Source: CAYPZU01 sp964415395 (GTDB taxonomy: Bacteria > Chlamydiota > Chlamydiia > Chlamydiales > SM23-39). From it: a DNA stretch of 64,000 nt. Both the position numbers and the translations under genes were made by a program. Below are positions 55,299-64,000 of the stretch, in pieces (position 1 is the stretch's first letter; every line of letters begins with the position of its first letter). The stretch is taken from NCBI GenBank assembly GCA_964415395.1, contig CAYPZU010000002.1, positions 12,995-76,994 of the forward strand, given 5' to 3'. Below the pieces are notes generated by a model, which was given only the letters and a program-made list of their open reading frames with translations, did no database searches and was not told the origin of the DNA.

Positions 55299-56674
55299 GC
55301 GAGTTCTCCCGCTTTTTCCCTTTCGAATTTCAAAAGCTGCTCGAAGCTGCGCGTCTCAGCGACGACGATTGCTGAAAGGCCGAAAAGCCCGATCAGGTTG
55401 GGGAAAGCCATGAGGCCGTTCATGATATTGGCGAAACTCCATACCGTCTGGAGGCTCATGACAGCTCCGGGAATGAGGAATGCGACGAACAGGATCCGGT
55501 AGAAGCGGACGATCCGGCCTCCGAACAGGTATTCCATGCATTTTTCGCCATAGTAGGCCCAGCCGAGAATGGTCGTGTAGCCGAAAAGGATGATCGAGAT
55601 CATCACGACGAGCCCGCCGTAAGGGAATACCTGATCGAATGCCAAAAGCGCCATCGCGGCTCCCGAAAGGGGCGCGCCGGAAGCGTCCGTCTGGCCCAAA
55701 AGACCGGTGACTCCAATGGCAAGGCCGGTGATGGTGCAAACGATCATCGAGGTGATGAAAACGCCGCTCATCGAGATGAGAGCCTGTCTTCCGGGGACGT
55801 CGGTTTTCGCAGCGGCGGCGGCGATCGGCGCGCTGCCAAGACCCGCCTCAGTGGAAAACACGCTTCTCGAAACCCCAAACTGGATTGCCATCATGACAGT
55901 CGATCCGGCAAATCCGCCGAAGGCCGCCTTGCCAGTGAACGCCTGCCCAAAAATATCTCCGATCGCCGCTGGAAGCGCGCTGCACTTCATGCAAATGACA
56001 ATGAGGCCGCCCGTAATGTAGAAGAGAGCCATCGCGGGAACCAGCCAGCTCGAAACTTTGCCGATGCTCTTGATTCCGCCAAGAAGGGCGATTCCAGTCA
56101 GAAGGGCGATCACGGTTCCGGTAATGAGAGGATCGACGTGGGCGATCTCCCGGACCGCGCCCGAAATCGAGTTGGCCTGAACCATGTTGCCCGTTCCCAG
56201 CGCAGTGATCGCGCCGACGAAAGAGAAAATCACGGCGAGCTTTTTCGATTTCATCCCCTTTTCGAGATAATACATCGGTCCGCCGCACATCTCCCCTTTC
56301 GCATCGAGGGTGCGGTATTTGACGGCGAGGATCGCCTCGGCGTATTTCGTGGCCATCCCGAGAAGCGAGGCGACCCACATCCAGAAGAGCGAGCCAAGGC
56401 CGCCGAGCGCGACCGCCGTAGCGACGCCCGTAATGCTGCCGATCCCGATCATCCCCGCAAGCGCGGTCATGAGCGCCTGGAACTGGCTGATATCCCCTTC
56501 CGCCTTGTCGTCCTGCCGCGTAAAAGCGAGCCGGAGCGAATAGAAAAGATAGCGGAATTGGATCCCCCGAAGCGCATACGTGAGGTACAATCCCACGGCG
56601 GAGAGAAGGATGAGAAGAGGGGCTCCCCATATCCAATTTTCAATTCTGACGAGCCAAGCTTCTAAGGATGCCAT
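55295..56674 (-). CDS. Alanine/glycine:cation symporter (AGCS), copy 1
   Basis: 459 residues from ATG 56674, preceded by GGAA; the frame could extend to a TTG at 56689. Same landmarks as copy 2: GDISQFQALMTALAGMIGIGSIT, STEAGLGSAPIAAAAAKTDV, GQTD then SGAPLSGAAMALLAF. Strong similarity along the whole length implies tandem duplication. Confidence 0.92.
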   Translation of the reverse strand: MASLEAWLVRIENWIWGAPLLILLSAVGLYLTYALRGIQFRYLFYSLRLAFTRQDDKAEGDISQFQALMTALAGMIGIGSITGVATAVALGGLGSLFWMWVASLLGMATKYAEAILAVKYRTLDAKGEMCGGPMYYLEKGMKSKKLAVIFSFVGAITALGTGNMVQANSISGAVREIAHVDPLITGTVIALLTGIALLGGIKSIGKVSSWLVPAMALFYITGGLIVICMKCSALPAAIGDIFGQAFTGKAAFGGFAGSTVMMAIQFGVSRSVFSTEAGLGSAPIAAAAAKTDVPGRQALISMSGVFITSMIVCTITGLAIGVTGLLGQTDASGAPLSGAAMALLAFDQVFPYGGLVVMISIILFGYTTILGWAYYGEKCMEYLFGGRIVRFYRILFVAFLIPGAVMSLQTVWSFANIMNGLMAFPNLIGLFGLSAIVVAETRSFEQLLKFEREKAGELA

Positions 56675-56780
56675 AACGTTCCAGTACAATAAAAATAGCG
56701 AAAATCATACCGGCCCTCTCTTTTTTTGTCCCTGTTAAAATACTTGTGTGGAATCAATCCTTTTCTTAGCATCATACGCC

Positions 56781-57809
56781 ATGGAACTTCCCAGTCCGGC
56801 CCAATTAAAACTTGAGATCCCCCTCACTCTTCCCGCAAGAGAATTCATCGCCTCATCGAGAGCCGCGGCCGCTCAAATTCTCGAGGGCAAGGACGAGAGG
56901 AAAGCGCTGATCGCCGGACCTTGCTCGATCCACGACGAGGAAGCCGCCCTCGAGTACGCTTCGCGGCTGAAAAAGTTGAGCTTCGACATCAGCCACGCCT
57001 TCTTTCCGATTCTGCGCGTCTTCATCGAAAAATCGCGCACCCGGACTGGATGGAAAGGAATGCTCTACGACCCTTATCTCGACGGCTCGAACGATATCGC
57101 CCACGGGCTTGCCGCCTCGCGCAAACTCTTCGTCGAGCTGGCAGAAAGAGGCGTTGCGGCAGCGGCCGAACTCCTCGAACCTCTTGCCGTCCCCTACTTC
57201 GACGACGTGATCGTCTGGGGCATCGTCGGAGCCCGCACCTCCGCGTCGCAGCCTCACCGGCAAATGGCCTCAGCCCTCCCCTTCCCCGTCGGCTTTAAAA
57301 ATGGGATCCACGGAGAACTCGATGCCGCCATATCAGGCATTCTGGCTTCCCGCGCGCCCCACTCGTACATCGGGATCGACCCAACGGGGAGGATTTCCTC
57401 TCTTCTCTCTTTAGGAAACCCCTGGACCCACCTTGTCCTGCGCGGCTCCGAACACCAGACGAACTACGATCCCGCCTCGATCGCCAAAGCGGTCCGCATC
57501 CTCCAAACCCAGAATCTGGATCCGCGAATCCTCATCGACTGCTCGCACGGCAATTCGGGAAAAGACCACCGGAAGCAGAAAACGGTTTTCGACTCGGCGG
57601 TTGAACAGATGGCAGGCGGCAGCCGCGCGCTCCGCGGCCTCATGCTCGAAAGCCACCTATTTTCCGGGAAGCAGCCGATCGGCCCTTCTCTCGAATACGG
57701 CGTATCGATCACCGATGCGTGCCTTGGATGGGAAGAGACGGAAGATCTCGTGAGGGAAGGAGCGGAAAAGCTCTACCGGTCGATGTCGATCAGCTCAGTC
57801 CAAAAATGA
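56781..57809 (+). CDS. DAHP synthase (AroG/F type)
   Basis: 342 residues from ATG 56781 (MELPSPAQLKLEIPL aligns with the E. coli start); the frame opens at 56748. Joins PEP and erythrose-4-phosphate, first step of the shikimate pathway. ALIAGPCSIHDEEAALEYA, RVFIEKSRTRTGWKG, GARTSASQPHRQMAS, PVGFKNG, LRGSEHQTNYD, IDCSHGNSGKDHRKQ and GVSITDACLGWE match aldolase-type DAHP synthase. No sister gene is adjacent. Confidence 0.92.
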   Translation: MELPSPAQLKLEIPLTLPAREFIASSRAAAAQILEGKDERKALIAGPCSIHDEEAALEYASRLKKLSFDISHAFFPILRVFIEKSRTRTGWKGMLYDPYLDGSNDIAHGLAASRKLFVELAERGVAAAAELLEPLAVPYFDDVIVWGIVGARTSASQPHRQMASALPFPVGFKNGIHGELDAAISGILASRAPHSYIGIDPTGRISSLLSLGNPWTHLVLRGSEHQTNYDPASIAKAVRILQTQNLDPRILIDCSHGNSGKDHRKQKTVFDSAVEQMAGGSRALRGLMLESHLFSGKQPIGPSLEYGVSITDACLGWEETEDLVREGAEKLYRSMSISSVQK

Positions 57810-58207
57810 TGGTTCCACGTCTCGATCACTTCTCCGTTTCCGTTCAGCACCTGGACGCGGTATGTGAGAATCCTCCGGTCGCTTCCCGGTTTGTCGTTTG
57901 GGAAGAAAAACGCAGCGTAGTCGCGCTTCCGCTCCATTCTGTGGAAGAGAACGTCCTGCGTATTGTCCCAGAGGCGGACTGTCACTAAAAGAGTCAAATC
58001 CTCCCTGAAGAGGCTTTTCGGGAAATCCCAGCTGACCAGAAGCCTTTGCCCTTCCGGCGGGCACTGCTGCCGCGGATCGGGCGTATCGACGCGGGAGCTG
58101 GCGAGGAAATTCCGGTCGACCCACTCCTGCTGTACGTAGAGATGGTTTTTATAGCACCCGGCCAGGAGGTTGCAGAGAGAGGCGAAAACGACTATTCTAT
58201 AGTTCAT
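57773..58207 (-). CDS. Small lipoprotein
   Basis: 144 residues. [18 protein letters not shown] carries a perfect lipobox (LLAGC), so the mature protein is lipid-anchored at Cys18. The rest (~126 residues) reads as a beta-sandwich (LLVSWDFPKSLFREDLTLLVTVRLWD...TYRVQVLNGNGEVIETWNHHF). Its stop overlaps the DAHP synthase end by 37 bases, and its start codon overlaps that of the Nudix gene. Confidence 0.8.
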   Translation of the reverse strand: MNYRIVVFASLCNLLAGCYKNHLYVQQEWVDRNFLASSRVDTPDPRQQCPPEGQRLLVSWDFPKSLFREDLTLLVTVRLWDNTQDVLFHRMERKRDYAAFFFPNDKPGSDRRILTYRVQVLNGNGEVIETWNHHFWTELIDIDR

Positions 58208-58712
58208 GCAAAAAACCCAAAGCGTCGCCGGAATTGTTTTTTCTCCCGACCGGACTCAGGTTCTTCTGATCCAGCGGCGGGACGTCCCTGTCTGGGTTCT
58301 TCCCGGAGGAGGCATCGACCCGGGCGAGAACGCAGAAGACGCGGTCGAAAGAGAAATTCTGGAAGAAACAGGCTTTACTGTCAAAAGAGAGCGTCTTGTC
58401 GGCGTGTACGAACCGATCAACCGGCTGGCGAAGCAGACGGAACTCTACGAATGCGAGATCGTTTCCGGATCGGCCGAGACAACGGCGGAGACCCGGCAGG
58501 TTCGATTTTTCCCCCTGTCCAGGCTGCCGAAAATGATGCCGCCGCCCTATCCGGAATGGATCGAAGACGGGACGCGGATCGGCCCGCCGCTTTTCAAACA
58601 ACTCTCCGGCGTCACCTATCCGGTTCTGCTCAAAAATCTCTTCCTTCATCCGCTTCTCGTCGTCCGCTTTCTCCTCGCCCGCCTGGGTCTCTCCATCAAT
58701 TCAAAAAATTAA
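58206..58712 (+). CDS. Nudix hydrolase
   Basis: 168 residues. Nudix box [24 protein letters not shown] is complete. The start ATG shares CATG with the opposite start at 58207, and there is no clear SD, so it may be leaderless or start later. Substrate unknown; a C-terminal amphipathic tail ([21 protein letters not shown]) is unusual for Nudix enzymes. Confidence 0.85.
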   Translation: MQKTQSVAGIVFSPDRTQVLLIQRRDVPVWVLPGGGIDPGENAEDAVEREILEETGFTVKRERLVGVYEPINRLAKQTELYECEIVSGSAETTAETRQVRFFPLSRLPKMMPPPYPEWIEDGTRIGPPLFKQLSGVTYPVLLKNLFLHPLLVVRFLLARLGLSINSKN

Positions 58713-58719
58713 AGCGTTC

Positions 58720-58748
58720 TTGACAGACAGTTCCCGGTTATTAACAAT
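58720..58748 (+). promoter_or_regulatory. Promoter of acs
   Basis: Consensus TTGACA (58720-58725), 17-base spacer, AACAAT (58743-58748); acs starts at 58777 with GGAGGG upstream. Confidence 0.55.
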
Positions 58749-58776
58749 AGTGGGTCTATTTTTGGAGGGTTCTTCT

Positions 58777-60759
58777 ATGGGTACTGTCCTCGGCGCGGGT
58801 TCTCTCGACTGCCTTTTATCGGAAAACAGAACCTTCCCTCCCTCTCCCCGCATTGCGGAAAAAGCCCACGTGCAAAGCGTCGAAGAGTATGAGCGGATGT
58901 ACCGCCGCTCGATCGATGAGAGCGGCTCTTTCTGGCTCGAACAGGCCCGGGAGCTCGACTGGATCCGATTCCCGACTGCCGCATGCCAATTCAACTGGGA
59001 TCAAGCGCAGGGAGAGATCGGCCACACCTGGTTCGAAGACGGGCTGCTCAACGTCTCGGCTAACTGCCTCGACCGGCATCTGCCGCAGCGGAAAAACAAA
59101 ACCGCCATCCTCTGGCAGGGCGACGATCCATCGGAAAAAAAATCGCTCACCTATTTAGAGCTGCACGGACTCGTTTGCCGCTACGCAAATCTTCTCAAGT
59201 CGCAAGGCGTGAAAAAAGGAGATCGGGTCTGCATCTACCTTCCGATGATTCCGGAGGCAGCCGCCGCGATGCTCGCCTGCGCGCGGATCGGCGCGATCCA
59301 CTCGGTCGTTTTCGGCGGCTTCAGCGCCGACGCGCTGGCGCACCGGATCCAGGACTGCGGAGCGAAGCTCCTGATCACAGCCAATTGCGGCCTGAGAGGC
59401 GGAAAAAAAGTGCCCCTCAAAGAGATCTCAGACGAAGCGGTCAAAAAATGCCCCTCGATCGAGCGGGTTCTGGTCGTGCAGCGCACCTCCGACCCTTGCG
59501 CAATGGGGCCGAAAGATCTCTGGGTTCATGAAGCGATCGCGAATCTCCCCTGGACCTGCCCGGCGGAAGCGATGCAGGCGGAAGATCCGCTCTTCATTCT
59601 CTACACTTCCGGATCGACCGGAAAGCCGAAAGGAGTCGTCCACACGCAGGGAGGGTATCTCCTTCACGCAGCTCTTTCCCACAAATTCATCTTCGACATC
59701 CACGAAGAGGATATTTACTGGTGCACCGCCGACGTAGGCTGGGTGACTGGCCACAGCTACGCCGTCTACGGGCCCCTTTGCAACGGATCGACGACGCTTC
59801 TCTTCGAGGGAACGCCGACTTATCCCGACGCAGGCCGCTTCTGGCAAATCGTCGAAGAGCACAGAGTCACCGTTTTCTACACAGCCCCGACCGTCATCCG
59901 GACGCTCATCTCGAAAGGAACCGAATACATCGAACCGTACGACCTAAGTTCGCTCCGGATCCTCGGCTCCGTCGGAGAGCCGATCAATCCAGAAGCCTGG
60001 CTTTGGTATCATGAAAACGTGGGAAAAGGGGCTTGCCCCATCGCCGACACCTGGTGGCAGACCGAAACAGGCGGCATCCTGATCGCGCCCCTCCCGGGCG
60101 CCCACACGCTCAAGCCCGGCAGCGCCTCGCGCCCCTTCTTCGGCGTAGAGCCCGTGATTTTGCGCGGCGATGGAATCGAATGCAGCCCACAGGAAGGAGG
60201 AGCTCTTTGCATTAAAAAACCGTGGCCCGGGATGATGCGTACGACCTGGGGCGACCACGACCGGTTTGTCCAAACCTATTTTTCCACGTTCCCGAACGTC
60301 TATTTCACCGGCGACGGCTGCCATGTCGATCGGGACGGCGACTACTGGCTTCTCGGACGCATGGACGACGTCGTCAACGTCTCCGGACACCGCATCGGAA
60401 CGGCGGAAGTGGAAAGCGCCCTCGTCAGCCACCCAGCCGTCGCGGAAGCTGCCGTCGTGCCGATCCCCGATCCGATCAAAGGGCAGGGGCTCTATGCCTT
60501 CGTCGTCCTCGTCGAAGGGACGATCCCGTCCGAAAAACTGAAAAAAGAACTCGCCAAACATGTCCGGTGTGAAATCGGGCCCATCGCCGTTCCCGAGAAA
60601 ATCCAATTCGCCGAAGCTCTTCCGAAAACCCGCTCCGGGAAAATCATGCGCCGCATTCTGCGCAAAATCGCAGAAGGGCAAACTTCCGATCTGGGCGACA
60701 CGTCCACCCTCGCCGATCCGAAAATTATCGAAATCTTATTAAATAAACAGAAAATTTAA
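58777..60759 (+). CDS. acs: Acetyl-CoA synthetase
   Basis: 660 residues from ATG 58777, 7 bases after GGAGGG; the longer frame at 58720 would overlap its promoter. Makes acetyl-CoA from acetate, ATP and Co[21 protein letters not shown] (P-loop), [42 protein letters not shown] and [15 protein letters not shown] (the Lys acetylated in other Acs) are all present. Confidence 0.95.
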   Translation: MGTVLGAGSLDCLLSENRTFPPSPRIAEKAHVQSVEEYERMYRRSIDESGSFWLEQARELDWIRFPTAACQFNWDQAQGEIGHTWFEDGLLNVSANCLDRHLPQRKNKTAILWQGDDPSEKKSLTYLELHGLVCRYANLLKSQGVKKGDRVCIYLPMIPEAAAAMLACARIGAIHSVVFGGFSADALAHRIQDCGAKLLITANCGLRGGKKVPLKEISDEAVKKCPSIERVLVVQRTSDPCAMGPKDLWVHEAIANLPWTCPAEAMQAEDPLFILYTSGSTGKPKGVVHTQGGYLLHAALSHKFIFDIHEEDIYWCTADVGWVTGHSYAVYGPLCNGSTTLLFEGTPTYPDAGRFWQIVEEHRVTVFYTAPTVIRTLISKGTEYIEPYDLSSLRILGSVGEPINPEAWLWYHENVGKGACPIADTWWQTETGGILIAPLPGAHTLKPGSASRPFFGVEPVILRGDGIECSPQEGGALCIKKPWPGMMRTTWGDHDRFVQTYFSTFPNVYFTGDGCHVDRDGDYWLLGRMDDVVNVSGHRIGTAEVESALVSHPAVAEAAVVPIPDPIKGQGLYAFVVLVEGTIPSEKLKKELAKHVRCEIGPIAVPEKIQFAEALPKTRSGKIMRRILRKIAEGQTSDLGDTSTLADPKIIEILLNKQKI

Positions 60760-60763
60760 TAGA

Positions 60764-60792
60764 TTCAAACATAAGCCGGTTTATACTATAAT
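60764..60792 (+). promoter_or_regulatory. Promoter of the ankyrin-SET gene
   Basis: TTCAAA (60764-60769), 17-base spacer, perfect TATAAT (60787-60792), 25 bases before the ATG. Confidence 0.5.
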
Positions 60793-60817
60793 ATTTGGAA
60801 AAAATATTAGATAAATT

Positions 60818-62725
60818 ATGGCAAGCACAGTTTCATCCTCCTTCCCTTTACAGGAAATTTACCCTCAACGCGAATACGGGAAGAATAAAAAACAGATTCC
60901 CCACTACCTCATCGGATGGAATCGCGATCCCAAAACCATCTGCGAATACATCGACAAACATCCTGAGCTTCTTGAAACGCGGGATCACAACGGCCTGACT
61001 CCATTCGCCGTAGCCTGCATGGCTGGAAACGCCCGAATGGCCGGGGAGCTGCTCAAACGGGGCGCAACACCTCTTACTCTCGATTGCCACAAATGGACTT
61101 CGCTTCATTACTCTTTTCTCAACAACGACAAACCGATGGCGGAACTGATTGAAAGAGCAGCCCGAGCGCAAAAAACCGCTCTTCCTTCCCTTGAAGCCCT
61201 AAAAAGAACGCTAACCCCTCCCCTCCCTGCAAGACGCGATTGCAGAGTAGGGCTTTTGCAGCTTGCTGATGGGAGTCTCGCTCCTCTATCGCAAGCCCAT
61301 TTCGCTCAGATGACAGGCGGCGCAAAGATCAAACAGGAACCTTTCGCCACCCGCGAATCGCTGGTCGATTTCTGGATGAGAGGACCCATTCCGGCAGAGC
61401 GCCATCCCGTAGAATTGCCCTTTGTCGAAATTCTCTCTCGCGAATACAGAAAATATCGCGCAGAGGGGCATAAAGATTGGTTCGCGCTGCGTCCCGCAGG
61501 CAGAGGCTCGTTCCGGGTTTTAGCCGCGCAGGATATCCCTGAAGGCCAGGTGATCGGCGTTCATGGAGGGAAAATTGCGCCCCGCGCCCTCGCGGATACA
61601 GATGCAAGCGACGAACACCGTTTCGATGAGCTCGACGCCTCTGAAGTGAGAAACCCTGTATCGATGATCCGTGACGGACTTCCCAACTGCACAGTCCAGA
61701 CCCATTTCGAAGATGGACTTTTTCACTACCTGCTCATCCCGATCCGGCCCATCCGGAAAGGGGAAGAGCTGCTGATCGATTTCGGCCCAACCCACAGCGC
61801 TAAATTCGCCTACAGAAAATTCCCGGAGGAAACCCTTCGCTTCTACGAGGAAAATCCGCCGCTTGCGATCTGGAATCGATTCAGAGCAATCGATCCGAAG
61901 AGAAAATCCGGGCTTTTAGAGATGGAAGGGCTCCGCACCCAGATCCGCTATTTTTTCTCTACGACTCACCTCTTTCTCCAGCTCTTAAGAGAAAACCGGA
62001 TCGACCGCGCTGAAATCAAAGCTCTACTGGGAGACCCCCTGGCTGAAAAGGTTTTGGAACTCAACCCGGGAGCTGTCGCCGCTTACAACGCAATCATCGA
62101 GGGATGGGATGCGCTGGAAGCCCATTTTGAGAGAATTTCTCCCGAGTTGAAAGAACAAATCCTGGAGAACCTCTTCTTATTTATCCGCACCCAGTCGGTT
62201 CAGCTCATCGTCCAATGTTTCTACGAACTGCCCCACCACCTCCCTCAGGCAAGAGACCAGGCAAGCTGGGCCCAAGTATTTACCATCCTGAACGAAAACG
62301 CGATGGGCCACGAGATCCTGTTTGACTGGTTGAAGGGAGAAGCGACCGATCGAGAGGCCTTGCAGGCATACCTCGCAATCCACCCCATAAGCCGGATCGG
62401 CTTCCACATCACTTTATCTGCGGTCGCGGATAAGAAATTTCCCGAAAAACATAAACCCCTTCGGATGCTGCGGGCTCGCGCGGCTATCCACGAATGGCTC
62501 CGCAGATCAACTTTAGGCAGAGAATCGCTCGCTGCGATAAGCGCGCTCGAATTCGATGAATTGGAAGAATTTACTCAATCGATGCTCCCCCACCTGGCTC
62601 ATAAGCATCCTGATCGAGTCGATCCTTTTAGGAGGCTGATGAATGCCTTCCTCCAAGCGCCTCAATCAGGCGAAAGGAAAGACAGTACGTCAGCGAGCCC
62701 GGAACCCATCTCCTCGCGCGCATAA
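60818..62725 (+). CDS. Ankyrin-repeat and SET-domain protein
   Basis: 635 residues. Residues ~40-115 form two to three ankyrin repeats (LETRDHNGLTPFAVACMAGNARMAGELLKRGATPL, then KWTSLHYSFLNNDKPMAELI). Residues ~215-335 are a SET fold: GSFRVLAAQDIPEGQVIGVHGG, then RDGLPNCTVQTHF at the RFxNH site and KGEELLIDFGPTHS at the GEEL-DYG site. SET proteins methylate protein lysines with SAM. The NHxxxPN motif is loose, so activity is uncertain. The last ~300 residues are helical and unassigned. No signal peptide, so type III secretion is the likely route (inference). Stop overlaps the HIT gene by 64 bases. Confidence 0.8.
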   Translation: MASTVSSSFPLQEIYPQREYGKNKKQIPHYLIGWNRDPKTICEYIDKHPELLETRDHNGLTPFAVACMAGNARMAGELLKRGATPLTLDCHKWTSLHYSFLNNDKPMAELIERAARAQKTALPSLEALKRTLTPPLPARRDCRVGLLQLADGSLAPLSQAHFAQMTGGAKIKQEPFATRESLVDFWMRGPIPAERHPVELPFVEILSREYRKYRAEGHKDWFALRPAGRGSFRVLAAQDIPEGQVIGVHGGKIAPRALADTDASDEHRFDELDASEVRNPVSMIRDGLPNCTVQTHFEDGLFHYLLIPIRPIRKGEELLIDFGPTHSAKFAYRKFPEETLRFYEENPPLAIWNRFRAIDPKRKSGLLEMEGLRTQIRYFFSTTHLFLQLLRENRIDRAEIKALLGDPLAEKVLELNPGAVAAYNAIIEGWDALEAHFERISPELKEQILENLFLFIRTQSVQLIVQCFYELPHHLPQARDQASWAQVFTILNENAMGHEILFDWLKGEATDREALQAYLAIHPISRIGFHITLSAVADKKFPEKHKPLRMLRARAAIHEWLRRSTLGRESLAAISALEFDELEEFTQSMLPHLAHKHPDRVDPFRRLMNAFLQAPQSGERKDSTSASPEPISSRA

Positions 62726-63945
62726 GTCCGCTCCTTCTCGTAATTGAGCGAGAAGAGGAAATAGCGGATCGGGTCGGGAGGAAGCATCACATGCATATGG
62801 GCATGGGCGACTGTCTGCCCAACAGACGGCCCATCCTGAAAGTACATCTTTGCATCCCTGCGTCCAAAAACCTTCTCGAATGCTTTGGCCATCTTTTGAG
62901 CAACCAGATGCATCTCTTCCGTTTCTTCTCTAGTTAGACGATCTGAAGAGCGGACGTGCCGTTTCGGGACGATCAGGAAATGGGCTCCTTTGAGAGCCGG
63001 TTTGTAGTTGAAAAGCAAAATCGTCCGGTTCGTCTCGAAGACTTTCTGGGCCTTCATCACCTGCTCATTGCAAAATGCGCACTTTTGCACATCGACGCTG
63101 ATCGAATCGGGCGCCGGCGGCTCGAAAGGCTGGGCGACCCGCTCGATCGCAAGGCCCCGCCTCTTCAAACTTTCGTAGAGAAATTCGACAAGCTCCTCAC
63201 CCGCCCGGATCCGGTGGACCTGCACTTGCCTCCAAGGCTCTGCCGCCTCCGGGTCCCCGTCTAAAAACGGCTCGCTGCCTTCCCCCTTCAACGCCTCTTC
63301 CCAAAACTCCGCATCCCGATCCGCCTCTTCGCGGCTCGGGGCAGGCAGATAGTCGGTGAACTGGCCGCGGTAAAGGACGTGGTTGTTGCACTCGATTTTA
63401 TCGCAAATGTTATGGACGTTCCGCGTCTCGGCGCGCGGCGGTATCGCCTCCATCGTGAAGCGGCCCGGCATCTGGCCTGGCTGCGGCTCGTTCCACTGCG
63501 CGATGACAGCAGCGGGAAGTCCGCACCGCTCCCGAAGAATTCGGATGATCTTGTTGGCGGCGGCGCGCATCGCAAGCGCCTCGTCAGCCGTAACGTCCCC
63601 AAACTCCTCTACGGGCCGGTTCAGTACGATCCATAGATGGTGCCGCACGCGGGGATTGCGCGCCGTATAAACCGATACCGGCCAATCCTCCCAAACCAGA
63701 CGCTCCGGAACCTCTTCCCTTGCGGACGGCTGAACCTGCACCGGAAGAGACTCCGTCCTCCCGAATTCGAGAGAAACCAGCCGGTAGCGGGCGAGGACTT
63801 CTTCCGCATACTCCGAAGTTACGCCCGCCTTCTGGAGCGTCTCTTCCCAAAGAACCCGCTGCTCTTCCTGAATCACCCACCGCTCGCGGAAATTTCCCGC
63901 AAATGCCGAACTGACTGCCATACCTAACGCCATATACCTGAACAT
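62662..63945 (-). CDS. Exported HIT-domain protein
   Basis: 427 residues with AAGGAA before the ATG. MFRYMALGMAVSSAFAGNF is a possible signal peptide (AFA site). Residues ~285-395 are a HIT domain: CAFCNEQ zinc pair, HFLIVPKRHV and the triad VAHAHMHVMLP, usual for nucleotide hydrolases/transferases. The N-terminal half (~85-180) looks like a second HIT domain (RHHLWIVLNRPVEEF...) whose His triad position reads GRFTMEAIPP, so it is inactive. HIT enzymes are normally cytoplasmic. Confidence 0.8.
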   Translation of the reverse strand: MFRYMALGMAVSSAFAGNFRERWVIQEEQRVLWEETLQKAGVTSEYAEEVLARYRLVSLEFGRTESLPVQVQPSAREEVPERLVWEDWPVSVYTARNPRVRHHLWIVLNRPVEEFGDVTADEALAMRAAANKIIRILRERCGLPAAVIAQWNEPQPGQMPGRFTMEAIPPRAETRNVHNICDKIECNNHVLYRGQFTDYLPAPSREEADRDAEFWEEALKGEGSEPFLDGDPEAAEPWRQVQVHRIRAGEELVEFLYESLKRRGLAIERVAQPFEPPAPDSISVDVQKCAFCNEQVMKAQKVFETNRTILLFNYKPALKGAHFLIVPKRHVRSSDRLTREETEEMHLVAQKMAKAFEKVFGRRDAKMYFQDGPSVGQTVAHAHMHVMLPPDPIRYFLFSLNYEKERTYAREEMGSGLADVLSFLSPD

Positions 63946-64000
63946 CTCATTCCTTGAAAAGGTCGAAGAAGATACTGGAGACTCTCAAATTGCGCAATCT

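Overview
The window is most likely a chromosomal segment from an environmental (amoeba- or invertebrate-associated) member of the Chlamydiae, with a higher G+C than the human pathogens. Three things point there. One is the double-length UvrA of about 1,880 residues. Another is a set of gene orders that I recall from Chlamydia genomes: pknD-nudix-valS; cydA/cydB facing cdaA-ybbR-(glycosyltransferase)-lpxL; and murB/nusB near infC-rpmI-rplT-pheS. The third is several eukaryote-like effector candidates. Species assignment is inference from gene content only. Two runs of ten N (3924-3933, 24390-24399) mark assembly gaps, and each lies in a gene.

Layout. 1-12.5 kb is accessory: a large exported filamentous-haemagglutinin-type protein running off the left edge, an unknown membrane protein, a DYRK-like protein kinase, a MYND-finger protein, an MFS exporter, an alanine dehydrogenase/transhydrogenase-like protein, and an AT-richer nuclease-helicase (DUF2075 type) that looks acquired. 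12.5-23 kb is mostly a reverse-strand housekeeping block: tRNA-Ser, pheS, rplT, rpmI, infC, a degenerate threonyl-tRNA-synthetase-like gene, tRNA-Val and nadB; after a convergent mnmM-like gene come folC, a PHP phosphoesterase, a CPBP-family protein, murB and nusB. 23-34 kb holds a DnaQ-like exonuclease, two duplicated small membrane-protein genes, cydAB, and the forward c-di-AMP/LPS operon cdaA-cdaR-GT4-lpxL-rsmE, then tRNA-Arg and pyk. 35-42.6 kb is uvrA with small membrane and Pro/Ala-rich genes, the latter tandemly duplicated. 43-51.5 kb is trpS, two paralogous receiver-domain proteins, pknD, a Nudix hydrolase and valS. 51.6-64 kb holds an exported G6PD-like protein, two tandem Na+/alanine symporters, DAHP synthase, a lipoprotein, a Nudix hydrolase, acetyl-CoA synthetase, an ankyrin-SET protein and an exported HIT protein.

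The least ordinary features are these: (1) intergenic DNA built almost entirely from short-loop palindromes, several abutting tRNA 3' ends, with related copies whose stems differ by compensating changes; (2) a glucose-6-phosphate-dehydrogenase relative with a Sec signal peptide and a Lys-to-Tyr change in its active-site motif; (3) a ThrRS paralogue that has lost class II catalytic residues but occupies the thrS slot upstream of infC; (4) a cluster of eukaryote-like proteins; and (5) two places where a small gene was duplicated together with the 3' stub of the gene before it.
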